Positions 52,033 to 60,400 of a stretch of DNA of 64,000 bases are shown here, piece after piece. The stretch lies in the NCBI GenBank assembly GCA_041656295.1, contig JBBADV010000005.1, forward strand, positions 124,001 through 188,000. Reading direction: 5' to 3'. Each line of letters opens with the position of its first letter. Position 1 is the stretch's first letter. A model generated the notes under the pieces. That model did no database searches and was not told the DNA's origin. It saw only the letters and a program-made list of their open reading frames with translations. Source of the stretch: Kiritimatiellales bacterium. GTDB lineage: Bacteria > Verrucomicrobiota > Kiritimatiellia > Kiritimatiellales > Tichowtungiaceae. Position numbers and translations under genes: made by a program.

Positions 52033-53493
52033 TTATTCCTGTCCGATTTTAAATACATATGCCATTGAACACGGACGGTTATCTTCATTGCGAAACCAGT
52101 CCGGAATCTCAATTTCAAGCCCCTGTTCAGTCTGACGGTGTTTGAATGAAAAATCAGAGCCGGGCATTGTTACCGCCGTGCACGTTTTTATAGCCGGCAG
52201 CAGAACCGCACCGCCGGAAAATGCTGCATCCGGCCAGGATGTAACTATTGCATAAACAGATCTGCGATCTTTTGTTCGCGTGTAAAAAATATGTTCGCCA
52301 TCGTTCGCCGCAGAAAACGGCCGGGTATTATAAATCGCCTCGCCGTTGACTTTCAGCCATTGTCCGACTTTTTTCAACCGCCGGATTATTTCCGCATCGA
52401 ACCATCCATCCGGTCCCGGCCCGAACCCGACCTGAAAATTACCGCCTTGCGCCGTAATTTTTATCAGATTATCCAATATCCACTTTTCGTCTTTATAGTC
52501 ATCGCCCCATATGTGCGAGAAATGAGTACTGCCGGGATAAATAACCATCCAGGGCATTTTTCCACCACCCTCGCCTGACTCGGCATCTGATGGAACAAAA
52601 CGTTCAGGCGTTTTATAATCGCCATACGGATCAATCCCTCTGCGCCGCATCAGAACATGCGGCTGCAGTTTGCGCGCCATTTTAACGGTTTCAATAAGAT
52701 CGTCACGAATTCCATGGGTGCGTCCATCATCCGGAAAATTCATATCGAAACACAACATGTCGACCGGACCGTAATTGCTGAGCAGTTCACGAATCTGTTC
52801 CCGATGGCGGAAAATCATCCGCTTAAATCCATCCGGATCATTTTCTTTTATATATCGTTCATGCGGCCGGGTAAATTCCGCGCGCAGCGGTGTGTATTCG
52901 ATATCTTTCTGATAGTTCCACTCGTCAATCCTGAAATCAGAATCAAACCAGTCGATATGCGAAAAATATAAACCGATTCCCAAATCTTTTTTCCGCGCGG
53001 CATCAACCAGTTCTTTAACAATGTCTCTGCCGAACGGCGTCTCCATAATACTGTACGCCAGATCGCACTCTACGATTTTTCCGGCATCCGGACCAACGTG
53101 CACACGCCGACGTTTCACCCTGGTTTTCGTATCATACATTGAAAATCCATCGTGGTGTTTTGTTGTAAACGAAAAAAACTTCAACCCGGAATCGACCATC
53201 ATATCCGTCCATTCATCCGCATTGAACATGGATGGATTCCACCATTTATACAGCTCTTCGTATTGTGCACGGAATTGCGGCAAATCGTGACCCAGCTCGT
53301 TTAACGGCCAGGATTCCCGTCCGTTTCCGGTAATCGAATAAATCCCCCAATGAATACGGATGCCGAATTTCCAGTCGAACACCCGGTCAAGAGCCGTCTG
53401 TCCGGCATGCACATAATCCTCATCAACGCCTTTATATGCCGGATATTTTTCCTGCAATGCTTTTTCCGCTGCCAGCAAATCGGTTTTCATCAT
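52033..53493 (-). CDS. Alpha-L-fucosidase (GH29)
   Basis: A 486-residue cytoplasmic enzyme, without signal peptide. GH29 features: DWKFGIRIHWGIYSI (substrate binding His), FFSFTTKHHDGFSMYDTKT, DAARKKDLGIGLYFSHIDWFD, and nucleophile region YGPVDMLCFDMNFPDDG with Asp250 as likely nucleophile. It releases terminal L-fucose. Cytosolic location means that oligosaccharides are imported first. It lies between the SDR gene (15 bp) and fucU. The sequence lacks the common FDG form of the nucleophile motif. Confidence 0.88.
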   Translation of the reverse strand: MMKTDLLAAEKALQEKYPAYKGVDEDYVHAGQTALDRVFDWKFGIRIHWGIYSITGNGRESWPLNELGHDLPQFRAQYEELYKWWNPSMFNADEWTDMMVDSGLKFFSFTTKHHDGFSMYDTKTRVKRRRVHVGPDAGKIVECDLAYSIMETPFGRDIVKELVDAARKKDLGIGLYFSHIDWFDSDFRIDEWNYQKDIEYTPLRAEFTRPHERYIKENDPDGFKRMIFRHREQIRELLSNYGPVDMLCFDMNFPDDGRTHGIRDDLIETVKMARKLQPHVLMRRRGIDPYGDYKTPERFVPSDAESGEGGGKMPWMVIYPGSTHFSHIWGDDYKDEKWILDNLIKITAQGGNFQVGFGPGPDGWFDAEIIRRLKKVGQWLKVNGEAIYNTRPFSAANDGEHIFYTRTKDRRSVYAIVTSWPDAAFSGGAVLLPAIKTCTAVTMPGSDFSFKHRQTEQGLEIEIPDWFRNEDNRPCSMAYVFKIGQE

Positions 53494-53507
53494 TAAATCC
53501 TTTTTAA

Positions 53508-54299
53508 TCAGACTGTAGCTTTCGTCGCGCCGGTGCTGATGCCTCCGTCAACCAGAAGCACCTGGCCGGTGATATATTCCGAAGCATCCGACGCCAGAAA
53601 AACAACCGTGCCGTCCAAATCATTCGGCCGCCCCGGACGCTTTAACGGAATCCGGTCGCAAATGTAATTCACCCACTCTTTATTTTCGTACAGAACTTTG
53701 TTCTGCTCTGTTTTAAACCAGCCCGGCGCAAGGCAGTTGACATTGATTCCATACGCGCCCCAATCATCCGCCAAGGCTTTCGTCATTTGAGCCACACCGC
53801 CGCGACTGGCGGAATACGGCACCAGTCCGGCATAACCGAAGACACACGTTACCGATCCAATGTTAATGATTTTTCCATACCGCCGGTTAATCATCGACGG
53901 CCCGAATGCTTTGCACATAAAAAATGTTCCGCGCAGATTCGTGTTAAGAATTGTATTCCAGTCATCCCACGACACATCCAGCGCCGGTTTGCGGCGATTG
54001 CATCCGGCATTATTGACCAGAATGTCAATATGTCCGTAATCTTTAAGAACTGCGGTGGAAAACTCTTTTATGCTATCCTCTTCCCGAACATCCAGATCGT
54101 ATGCCGCAACGTTTCTGCCGAGCTGTTTCATTTCTTCAACAAATTCACAGCAATCCTCTTTCCGGCGAGCGGTAATAATTAAATCCGCACCGGCTTTCGC
54201 CAGCGCCCGCCCGAAATATTGGCCAAGCCCCCGGCTGCCGCCGCTCACCACTGCTGTCTTGCCGCTTAAATCAAAAAAATTATGTACGTTATTTTTCAT
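53508..54299 (-). CDS. Short-chain dehydrogenase/reductase with Lys-to-Arg active-site change
   Basis: A 263-residue classical SDR, in size like gluconate-5-dehydrogenase or sugar dehydrogenases. Cofactor motif: VVSGGSRGLGQYFGRAL (TGxxxGxG form). Other motifs: NNAGCNRRKPALDVSWDDW, IINIGSVTCV with the catalytic Ser, and VPYSASRGGVAQMTKALADDW. The last would normally read YSASK; here the catalytic lysine codon is CGC (Arg), so activity could be altered. AGGAG precedes the ATG. It lies between the medium-chain dehydrogenase and the fucosidase and probably oxidises a fucose-derived intermediate. Confidence 0.88.
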   Translation of the reverse strand: MKNNVHNFFDLSGKTAVVSGGSRGLGQYFGRALAKAGADLIITARRKEDCCEFVEEMKQLGRNVAAYDLDVREEDSIKEFSTAVLKDYGHIDILVNNAGCNRRKPALDVSWDDWNTILNTNLRGTFFMCKAFGPSMINRRYGKIINIGSVTCVFGYAGLVPYSASRGGVAQMTKALADDWGAYGINVNCLAPGWFKTEQNKVLYENKEWVNYICDRIPLKRPGRPNDLDGTVVFLASDASEYITGQVLLVDGGISTGATKATV

Positions 54300-54342
54300 A
54301 TTATCTCCTCATTAAAAACCGCACCGGAATTTAATTCCTGCT

Positions 54343-55371
54343 TTATGGAACGAGAACCACTTTAAACAGATCACCTTGATTCGCCGCCAGCGCATTAAAC
54401 CACTCGCGGCCTTCCGACAGCGGTACCGTTTTTGAAATCAGCGAATCAACGTCAATCCGTCCCTGAACAATCATGTCGATACACACCTGATATTCTCCGG
54501 TGGAGGCGCATGAGCCTAAAATATTTAATTCTTGCGTTACGACTTTCTGAAGCGGCAGTGTAATTTCCGGCGACAGGTTTCCGACCAGCGTTACCGTGCC
54601 GCCTTTTTTCACTGCATCAATTGCCGCCGTAATGGTCGGCTGAATTCCCACCGCCTCAAATATGATGTCTGCGCCGGCATTGCCGGTTTTTGCTTTAATT
54701 TCATGCTCGGCATCCGCAGAGGAATTCAGGCAGAAATCCGCGCCGAACTTCTTAGCAAATTCTAATTTTTTCTGATCCAGATCAATCGCCCAGACCGTTC
54801 CGCAGCCGGCCAGTTTCGCAGCCTGAATAATCAGCAGTCCGATGATTCCGCATCCGAAAACAGCCACCGACTGATTCAACTGTATGCGACTGCGCGCAAC
54901 CGCATGGAAGGCAATCGACACCGCTTCAATCATAGCCGCCTGCGGGAATGTCATCTGGTCAGGAATTTTATAAAGAATATGTTCCGGCACGCTCACGTAT
55001 TCTGCCATCGCACCGTCTTGTTTATATTCATCACAGGAAACCCCGAGAACTCGCCGGTTGTCGCAAAGATTTATTTTTCCCTGCCGGCAGAAACTGCATT
55101 CGTTGCAATAAATTGTTGAATCAAATGTCACACGATCGCCGGTTCTATAGTCCGTTACACCGGCGCCGGTTTTTTTTATAATTCCGGCGGCTTCGTGTCC
55201 CATAATAATCGGCGGCTGTCTCCGCCCGGTTTTTCCCGTCATGCCGTGAACATCGCTGCCGCAAATGCCCACCGCTTTCACTTCAATTAAAACATCATGC
55301 GCACGAATTTCCGGCTCCGGCACATCCTGAAACATAAAATCATTGGCCTGGTTATGTACTAATGCTTTCAT
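54343..55371 (-). CDS. Zinc-dependent medium-chain alcohol/polyol dehydrogenase
   Basis: A 342-residue MDR enzyme. ATG 55371 (MKALVHNQ) is the usual start of the family; the frame extends 12 codons upstream without homology. Catalytic zinc ligands lie in GICGSDVHGMTG and MGHEAAGIIKKTG, four structural-zinc Cys in CNECSFCRQGKINLC. The Rossmann motif is VFGCGIIGLLIIQAAKLAG. It resembles sorbitol or galactitol-phosphate dehydrogenases. In a fucose cluster it is a candidate L-fucose or lactaldehyde/polyol dehydrogenase. It is the first gene after operator copy B. Confidence 0.9.
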   Translation of the reverse strand: MKALVHNQANDFMFQDVPEPEIRAHDVLIEVKAVGICGSDVHGMTGKTGRRQPPIIMGHEAAGIIKKTGAGVTDYRTGDRVTFDSTIYCNECSFCRQGKINLCDNRRVLGVSCDEYKQDGAMAEYVSVPEHILYKIPDQMTFPQAAMIEAVSIAFHAVARSRIQLNQSVAVFGCGIIGLLIIQAAKLAGCGTVWAIDLDQKKLEFAKKFGADFCLNSSADAEHEIKAKTGNAGADIIFEAVGIQPTITAAIDAVKKGGTVTLVGNLSPEITLPLQKVVTQELNILGSCASTGEYQVCIDMIVQGRIDVDSLISKTVPLSEGREWFNALAANQGDLFKVVLVP

Positions 55372-55449
55372 CTCTCTCTTTCGCACGTTATTCCACCGGT
55401 TACACAACCGGCAGATTATGAAAAAATTCTGAATTTAAATATCGCAGAT

Positions 55450-55489
55450 GTAAACCCTCACGCCGCCCAAAGAATTGACATTTGCGCTC
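55450..55489 (-). promoter_or_regulatory. Operator copy B of the sugar regulon
   Basis: Minus-strand GCGCAAATGTCAA is followed, with the same spacing as in copies A and C, by TTGGGCGGCGTGAG and TTTACA. It lies 79-118 bp upstream of the dehydrogenase start at 55371. After TTTACA a 17-bp spacer leads to CAGAAT, a weak -10 element. It likely drives the long operon from the medium-chain dehydrogenase to the symporter. Confidence 0.8.
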
Positions 55490-55513
55490 TTTTCACGTCC
55501 GTAACATCGTCAT

Positions 55514-57088
55514 TTACGGTGCGGAATGAACCTGAACGGATCCACCGTTTACAGTCGCTGTCGATTTTATGCGAAGCGGCATGACAGCGGTATCATTACG
55601 GGTTTCCATATAACTGATCCATACGCGATTACTCCACGCCGGCTCAATTAACAGGCAGTCTGTTACTTGAACTGTTGCGTCTGTATCAAAATAGATTTGA
55701 GTGATTCCGTTATTCCAGACCTTCACCTGTTTTAAATCGCCGACGCCGCTCCTCAGCCATAATCCGTTTCCGAGATTATCATAAATCGTAATATTTTCCG
55801 CTTTCATAACAACGTTGGAATCCATATTCGCAATTCCGTTATCATTATCAAAAAATGCACCGTTCCGGATTTCACACTGATAATTATCATGTGCAGAAAA
55901 TCCTTCGTCCAGATTCTGAAATCCCTCAATGTTTTCGAACAGAACATTATCTCCGGTTCCGTGCAGATTAAATCCGTCGTTCTGCGAACCCGAGGCTTTT
56001 AAATTCCGGTATACATGATGAGACACATTTAAAATCTGCACGGCGAAACGCCGGGCTGAAACTTCCCATCCGTTTGTTTCCACTCCCGGCAGCAGTCCAA
56101 TTCGTTTTTGATCGGCAGAAAGAACTGCGTATTTTGTGAATTGCCCGGTTTCAGCGCTTTGCCGCAGCCGTTCGCCCTGATATGCCAGAACGCACGGAAA
56201 TTCAACCGGCAAGTCACACACCATCACACCGTTTTCTGCACGGAATCCGGTTAACAGATCAAAGCCGGTGACCAGTTCATTATTCCCTTCTATAATAACC
56301 GGCTTCTCCGCCGTGCCGGATGTGCGGATAAACAGCGGTTCACGGTACGGCCCGCTGCCGGGAACAAGAAACAGCGTATCGCCCGGTTCGACCGCTGCCG
56401 CGGCGGCGGCAACTGTTGCGTAGGGCGTTCCGCCCCGCCGGTCAACTTTCAGGATGCGGGGTTCGTCAGAAAAAACCGAATCACTGGACAAAATAAAATT
56501 GACCGGACGTCCCTCAGCCCACGCCCCCGGAGTTGCAGCCTGAAATCCTTTCCCGTTTTTATAGGCACCGACAGAACCGGCAGTTAAAACGACCGCCTGC
56601 CCGTTCGCACCGGATTCTGCATACTGGAGCAGAAAGCAGTACTCACCGCGCTCAAGCGACAGTGCCGGAAAATCCAACACCAGCCATTTGCCACTGGACG
56701 GAACCTGCCCCTTGGCCGGAATCAACCCGTTGTATTCGGCAATAATTTCTCCGGGCAAAATTTTACCGGAAATCTGCCGGGCGAATGTCAACCGGAACGG
56801 ACGTTCATACAGACTCGACGATGCCGCGGAACGGATTCGCAATGCTAAACTGCGTAATGCCACCGGAGTATCAATTGAAAACTGCTGGCCGATATCCCTG
56901 CGTCCGTCTCCGTCGATCCAGAAACAGCGCATACCAACATTATCGTCCTGATTAAAATACGACACATCACGAACAATTTCCGGCACACCGGTAATAAGCG
57001 TACAGGTAAAGTCCGTCTGCGTTGCGTGGCTCGATCCGATAATAGAGATTAAGCCAATAATTAAACTACGCATGATTATCATATGCAT
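55514..57088 (-). CDS. Secreted beta-helix protein with N-terminal jelly-roll-like domain
   Basis: A 524-residue protein with a signal peptide (MRSLIIGLISIIGSSHATQ). Residues ~25-200 correspond to the secreted family of this locus (RRDIGQQFSIDTPVALRSLALRI, RPFRLTFARQ, GEYCFLLQYAESGANGQAV, NGKGFQAATPGAWAEGRPVNFIL). The rest is a right-handed beta-helix: DRRGGTPYATVAAAAAAVEPGDTLFLVPG, VIIEGNNELVTGFD, HVYRNLKASGSQNDGFNLHGTGDNVLFENIEGF. It was probably formed by fusing the small secreted domain with a DUF1565-type helix. It lies in the operon led by the Gfo/Idh gene. Confidence 0.8.
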   Translation of the reverse strand: MHMIIMRSLIIGLISIIGSSHATQTDFTCTLITGVPEIVRDVSYFNQDDNVGMRCFWIDGDGRRDIGQQFSIDTPVALRSLALRIRSAASSSLYERPFRLTFARQISGKILPGEIIAEYNGLIPAKGQVPSSGKWLVLDFPALSLERGEYCFLLQYAESGANGQAVVLTAGSVGAYKNGKGFQAATPGAWAEGRPVNFILSSDSVFSDEPRILKVDRRGGTPYATVAAAAAAVEPGDTLFLVPGSGPYREPLFIRTSGTAEKPVIIEGNNELVTGFDLLTGFRAENGVMVCDLPVEFPCVLAYQGERLRQSAETGQFTKYAVLSADQKRIGLLPGVETNGWEVSARRFAVQILNVSHHVYRNLKASGSQNDGFNLHGTGDNVLFENIEGFQNLDEGFSAHDNYQCEIRNGAFFDNDNGIANMDSNVVMKAENITIYDNLGNGLWLRSGVGDLKQVKVWNNGITQIYFDTDATVQVTDCLLIEPAWSNRVWISYMETRNDTAVMPLRIKSTATVNGGSVQVHSAP

Positions 57089-57096
57089 CCACCTTT

Positions 57097-58833
57097 CTAT
57101 TCTGAGCCTGTATTATTGTCCTGCACAGTTGTTGACGTCGAATACTGCACCGTCACCGCCTGACCGTACCGTAGTCCATATGCACTGCCGGCATCTGAGA
57201 TAGAACGTTGATTAACCCGCCGGATGGTGTTGCTTTCAACTAAAACGTCATTTGCAGCAACAACATTAATTCCATCTACAGAACAGCCATCAATTGTATT
57301 ATTAATGATGTTCAGATTGCGGTTGCCGGCATAATATACTGTTTGAAAACCGTTTGATACAACTTCAGCAAAAATCGAAATCGCCCCCAGCGTATAACTG
57401 TCGGCATCGGTTATATCCCGGCCATGTCCGGCATCATAAATCATATTATCACGTATCGTAATATTTTCGACCCAGCCGGCTTCTTTCCAATACGCGAATG
57501 AGGGGCCGGCGCTGATTGCCGCGCCTTTAATCCGGGCGAAATAATTACTGTGCACCACACCGTTTCCGGCCATTAACCGCAATCCCCGCCCGCGATGATC
57601 GCGAAACGAATTATTCTGGATAACATATCCGGTCGGCGCGGCGGCAAAGCTTTCAAAAAAAATCCGTCCGCCGCCGGAAAGCATACGTTCGAAATCAACT
57701 CCGGTTTCTAATGCGACGCGATAGAATGACGCCGCATCGCCGGATTTAAATGACGGCCAGACTTCTTTGATCGCCGTCAGCCAATCCACGTTTTCCGGAA
57801 CGCCATCCCGCGTTACAGCCTGAACTTCCGCCTGCCCAATCAACCGGTAATCAGGTGCGGTTAAAAACCGGATGTTATCTCCGCGACGGAACACGGCTTC
57901 AAACGGTTCCGATCCCGGCCGCATCGCAATGAATGTTTGTGAATCGGAAAACAGCAGCACCGGCAGAATCAGTCCATGCAGATTAACAGAATCATCGCCC
58001 ATATAAGCGAACTCACATCCATCCAGCAGCGGACCCGTGCGGGTATAGGCCGCATTAAATCCGTCGGCGCCGGTTGACATCAGGCGCTCATGCACCGTTC
58101 CGTCCGGCGTCGGACCAGGAATCACTTTGAGATTTTTATATATTCCGGTGTTTTCTGCATACCGCACCATCACCGCCGCGCCGGGAGCTGCATGAATGGT
58201 GACATTTTCCAGTGTAATATCTTTGCATCCGTTCGCTATTTTAACCGCATATCCGTCGCGGATGTTAAACACAACCCGGTCCCCGGAAGCCAAGAATCCA
58301 ATTCCCGGATCTTCGTTCAGCAAATGAATGCGACCGGTGCGTGCATCCAACCGTTCCACCTGCTGAACATAATAATCCGGCGCGCCCTCTTTCCACCGCG
58401 GCTGACCGGCCTCAAATAGATGAAACCGTTTTGCAAGATAAGGTTCTGTTAAATCCGGATAACCGTCGTGTACTGTGAAATCGGCGGTGTACGCTTTGTA
58501 ATCAACCGCCGTTAATGTCGCCTGCGTAAACGGCAGTGGGTCATAGTCAATCGTCAGTCCGCGAACCGTTACATCGGTGCACTGCTCAAACAGCAGCGTT
58601 CTGCTCTGCGGGTCGCCGGTTAAAAACACAACCTGGTCCGCCAGAATGGTTACGTTTCTCAACTGCCGCAAATGAATTCCGCCGGATGGAACTGTATACG
58701 TTCCCGGCAGAATCCGGACCACCGCCGGAAAATCCGGCGACAGATTTTTTAATACAGTCACCGGGTCGCCGGTTTCAATTTCGCGCCGGGACAAAAACGT
58801 CGCAATTAAAGAAAATATGACAAGCGTTTTCAA
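57097..58833 (-). CDS. Secreted right-handed beta-helix protein, paralogue
   Basis: A 578-residue protein, closely similar over its length to that at 48788-50512: DVTVRGLTIDYDPLPFTQATL, VHDGYPDLTEPYLAKRFHLFEAGQPRWKEGAPDYY, DGCEFAYMGDDSVNLHG, NLNIINNTIDGCSVDGINVVAANDVLVESNTIRRVN. The start is TTG 58833 with weak signal sequence (TLVIFSLIATFLS) and no good ribosome-binding site, so expression may rely on coupling with the preceding gene, whose stop lies 25 bp upstream. Substrate unknown; glycosidase or lyase activity is inferred. Confidence 0.8.
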   Translation of the reverse strand: MKTLVIFSLIATFLSRREIETGDPVTVLKNLSPDFPAVVRILPGTYTVPSGGIHLRQLRNVTILADQVVFLTGDPQSRTLLFEQCTDVTVRGLTIDYDPLPFTQATLTAVDYKAYTADFTVHDGYPDLTEPYLAKRFHLFEAGQPRWKEGAPDYYVQQVERLDARTGRIHLLNEDPGIGFLASGDRVVFNIRDGYAVKIANGCKDITLENVTIHAAPGAAVMVRYAENTGIYKNLKVIPGPTPDGTVHERLMSTGADGFNAAYTRTGPLLDGCEFAYMGDDSVNLHGLILPVLLFSDSQTFIAMRPGSEPFEAVFRRGDNIRFLTAPDYRLIGQAEVQAVTRDGVPENVDWLTAIKEVWPSFKSGDAASFYRVALETGVDFERMLSGGGRIFFESFAAAPTGYVIQNNSFRDHRGRGLRLMAGNGVVHSNYFARIKGAAISAGPSFAYWKEAGWVENITIRDNMIYDAGHGRDITDADSYTLGAISIFAEVVSNGFQTVYYAGNRNLNIINNTIDGCSVDGINVVAANDVLVESNTIRRVNQRSISDAGSAYGLRYGQAVTVQYSTSTTVQDNNTGSE

Positions 58834-58858
58834 AAATATGCACGGCTGAACAACAAAA

Positions 58859-59536
58859 TCAATTTCCGCCGATAATCAGCAGACGAACGTTTTTGGCAGG
58901 GAATCCATACTGGACGACAAAGGCCATATCCGCCAGGCCGCTGTTTGCAACAGCCCAGTTCGCAGTACCGTCTTTCCGCCAGTTCCGTCCATTTGGGTAG
59001 TTCTCACTGGTCGTTGCCGCACCAAAGGTCTGACTCTGGCCGGCCTTAGCGGGAGTATCCCACATCAGTGTAAACGTATAATATTTTCCGGCAGTGAGAT
59101 TGATATCCTCTATATCAAACGTTATCCATTGTCCACCCAGGCCGGGAGCCGATGAAAGATAATTTCCGCCTTGAGTACTGATCGCAGTGCCAAGGTCTGT
59201 TTCACTGCTGCTTTCATAAATAATTACAGTAAACGGCGCGTTTACAGCACCGGATTGAAGCGAGCCGCCGCTTGTTACAGCCATTAAGCTGAATGAATCC
59301 ATAATTGCATTACTAACCGCTAAAAATGACTGTCCAACGGCACGCGATACATTGGCTGTATCATCCCGCCATTGCAATCCATTCACCGTACCGGCCGGAA
59401 CAAAAGAAGTTAAAACATTCGTCGCGGGCATGGCCGCATCATAACTGACAGTCACTGCAGCCTGAGCAGACAGGCAGCCGGCGGCGGAAAGCAGCAGAAT
59501 AATTCGATATAATTTATATGTGTTACGGATACTCAT
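58859..59536 (-). CDS. Secreted jelly-roll-like protein, family member 2 (without PEP tail)
   Basis: A 225-residue protein; ATG 59536 follows GGAG. The signal peptide is KLYRIILLLSAAGCLSAQA. The family core includes VTVSYDAAMPATNVLTSFVPAGTVNGLQWRDD, RAVGQSFLAVSNAIMDSFSLMAV, APFTVIIYESSSE, GQWITFDIEDINLTAGKYYTFTLMWD, and NGRNWRKDGTANWAVANSGLADMAFVVQ. Where member 3 continues IPEPVSAGLL, this protein has YGFPAKNVRLLIIGGN and stops. Thus the sorting tail is absent. It is a tandem relative of the next upstream gene. Confidence 0.78.
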   Translation of the reverse strand: MSIRNTYKLYRIILLLSAAGCLSAQAAVTVSYDAAMPATNVLTSFVPAGTVNGLQWRDDTANVSRAVGQSFLAVSNAIMDSFSLMAVTSGGSLQSGAVNAPFTVIIYESSSETDLGTAISTQGGNYLSSAPGLGGQWITFDIEDINLTAGKYYTFTLMWDTPAKAGQSQTFGAATTSENYPNGRNWRKDGTANWAVANSGLADMAFVVQYGFPAKNVRLLIIGGN

Positions 59537-59617
59537 CTTGATTATCTCCAGCAAACAAAAGGTTGCAGAATTAATTTGAGGGACTGTTAATTCTGCAACC
59601 TGAATTTATCCGGTCAG

Positions 59618-60322
59618 TTAGCGAGCAATACGCTGTCTTCTCAAAGTCATCAGAATGCAACCGCCGGCGACCAGCAATCCGGCTGAAACCGGCTCAGGAA
59701 TGACCTGGACAACAAAGGCCATATCAGCCACGCCGCCGTTTGCAACAGCCCAGCCGGCATTATTATCGTTTCGCCAGTTCCGACCGCCGGCATAATTTTC
59801 AGGAGAAGCCGCCGTAGAAAATACTTGATTCTGGCTCGCCACATTGCTGTTATTGAAAGAAAGTGTAAATGTATAATAATATCCTGCAGAGAGTGTTATA
59901 TTATCTATGTCAAATGTAACCCATTTGCCGGAAACTCCTGTACTATCCGAGAGATAAGTTCCGGTTTGTGTTGAAACCACACTTCCGATACTGGTTTCAC
60001 TTGCGCTTTGGAAAACCTGTACTGTAAATTCGGCACCACGAGCTCCACTTTGAGGATTCCCATTTGCCAGCAAGCTGAATGAGTCCATAATCGTGTTTGC
60101 AGAAACATAAAAAGACTGCCCGACTGCACGCGAACCGCTCGCATTATCCCGCCAATCCAACCCGTTTATAGTGCCGGTCGGCATAAAAGAAGTCAGCACA
60201 TTCTCGCCCGGCATGGCGGCATCATAACTAAGGATGATATCTCCTAATGCGGCACCTGCCAACATCAGAATGCATGTTATAATTCCGGCGACCTGAACTT
60301 TACAATTTACTCTCTTTTCCAT
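59618..60322 (-). CDS. PEP-CTERM secreted jelly-roll-like protein, family member 3
   Basis: A 234-residue protein with signal peptide (QVAGIITCILMLAGAALG). The family core is IILSYDAAMPGENVLTSFMPTGTINGLDWRDN, RAVGQSFYVSANTIMDSFSLLA, GAEFTVQVFQSASE, KWVTFDIDNITLSAGYYYTFTLSF and GGRNWRNDNNAGWAVANGGVADMAFVVQ. A full PEP-CTERM sorting signal follows: VIPEPVSAGLLVAGGC, then ILMTLRRQR. It is the anchored member of a group of four related domains in this regulon (43697, 55514 N-terminus, 58859). Function unknown. Confidence 0.82.
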   Translation of the reverse strand: MEKRVNCKVQVAGIITCILMLAGAALGDIILSYDAAMPGENVLTSFMPTGTINGLDWRDNASGSRAVGQSFYVSANTIMDSFSLLANGNPQSGARGAEFTVQVFQSASETSIGSVVSTQTGTYLSDSTGVSGKWVTFDIDNITLSAGYYYTFTLSFNNSNVASQNQVFSTAASPENYAGGRNWRNDNNAGWAVANGGVADMAFVVQVIPEPVSAGLLVAGGCILMTLRRQRIAR

Positions 60323-60365
60323 CTCTTCCTCCTTCTGGTTACTCTGTTCCCTCTCTCCTTGTTTT

Positions 60366-60393
60366 GAACCGGCTGTTCCAAACCAGCCGGTTC
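60366..60393. terminator. Perfect 10-bp hairpin after the Gfo/Idh gene
   Basis: GAACCGGCTG and CAGCCGGTTC pair perfectly around an 8-nt loop, 8 bp beyond the stop codon of the oxidoreductase gene (minus strand). No T-run follows, so it may serve to protect the message 3' end or reduce read-through into the PEP-CTERM gene. Confidence 0.5.
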
Positions 60394-60400
60394 CCGAAAT

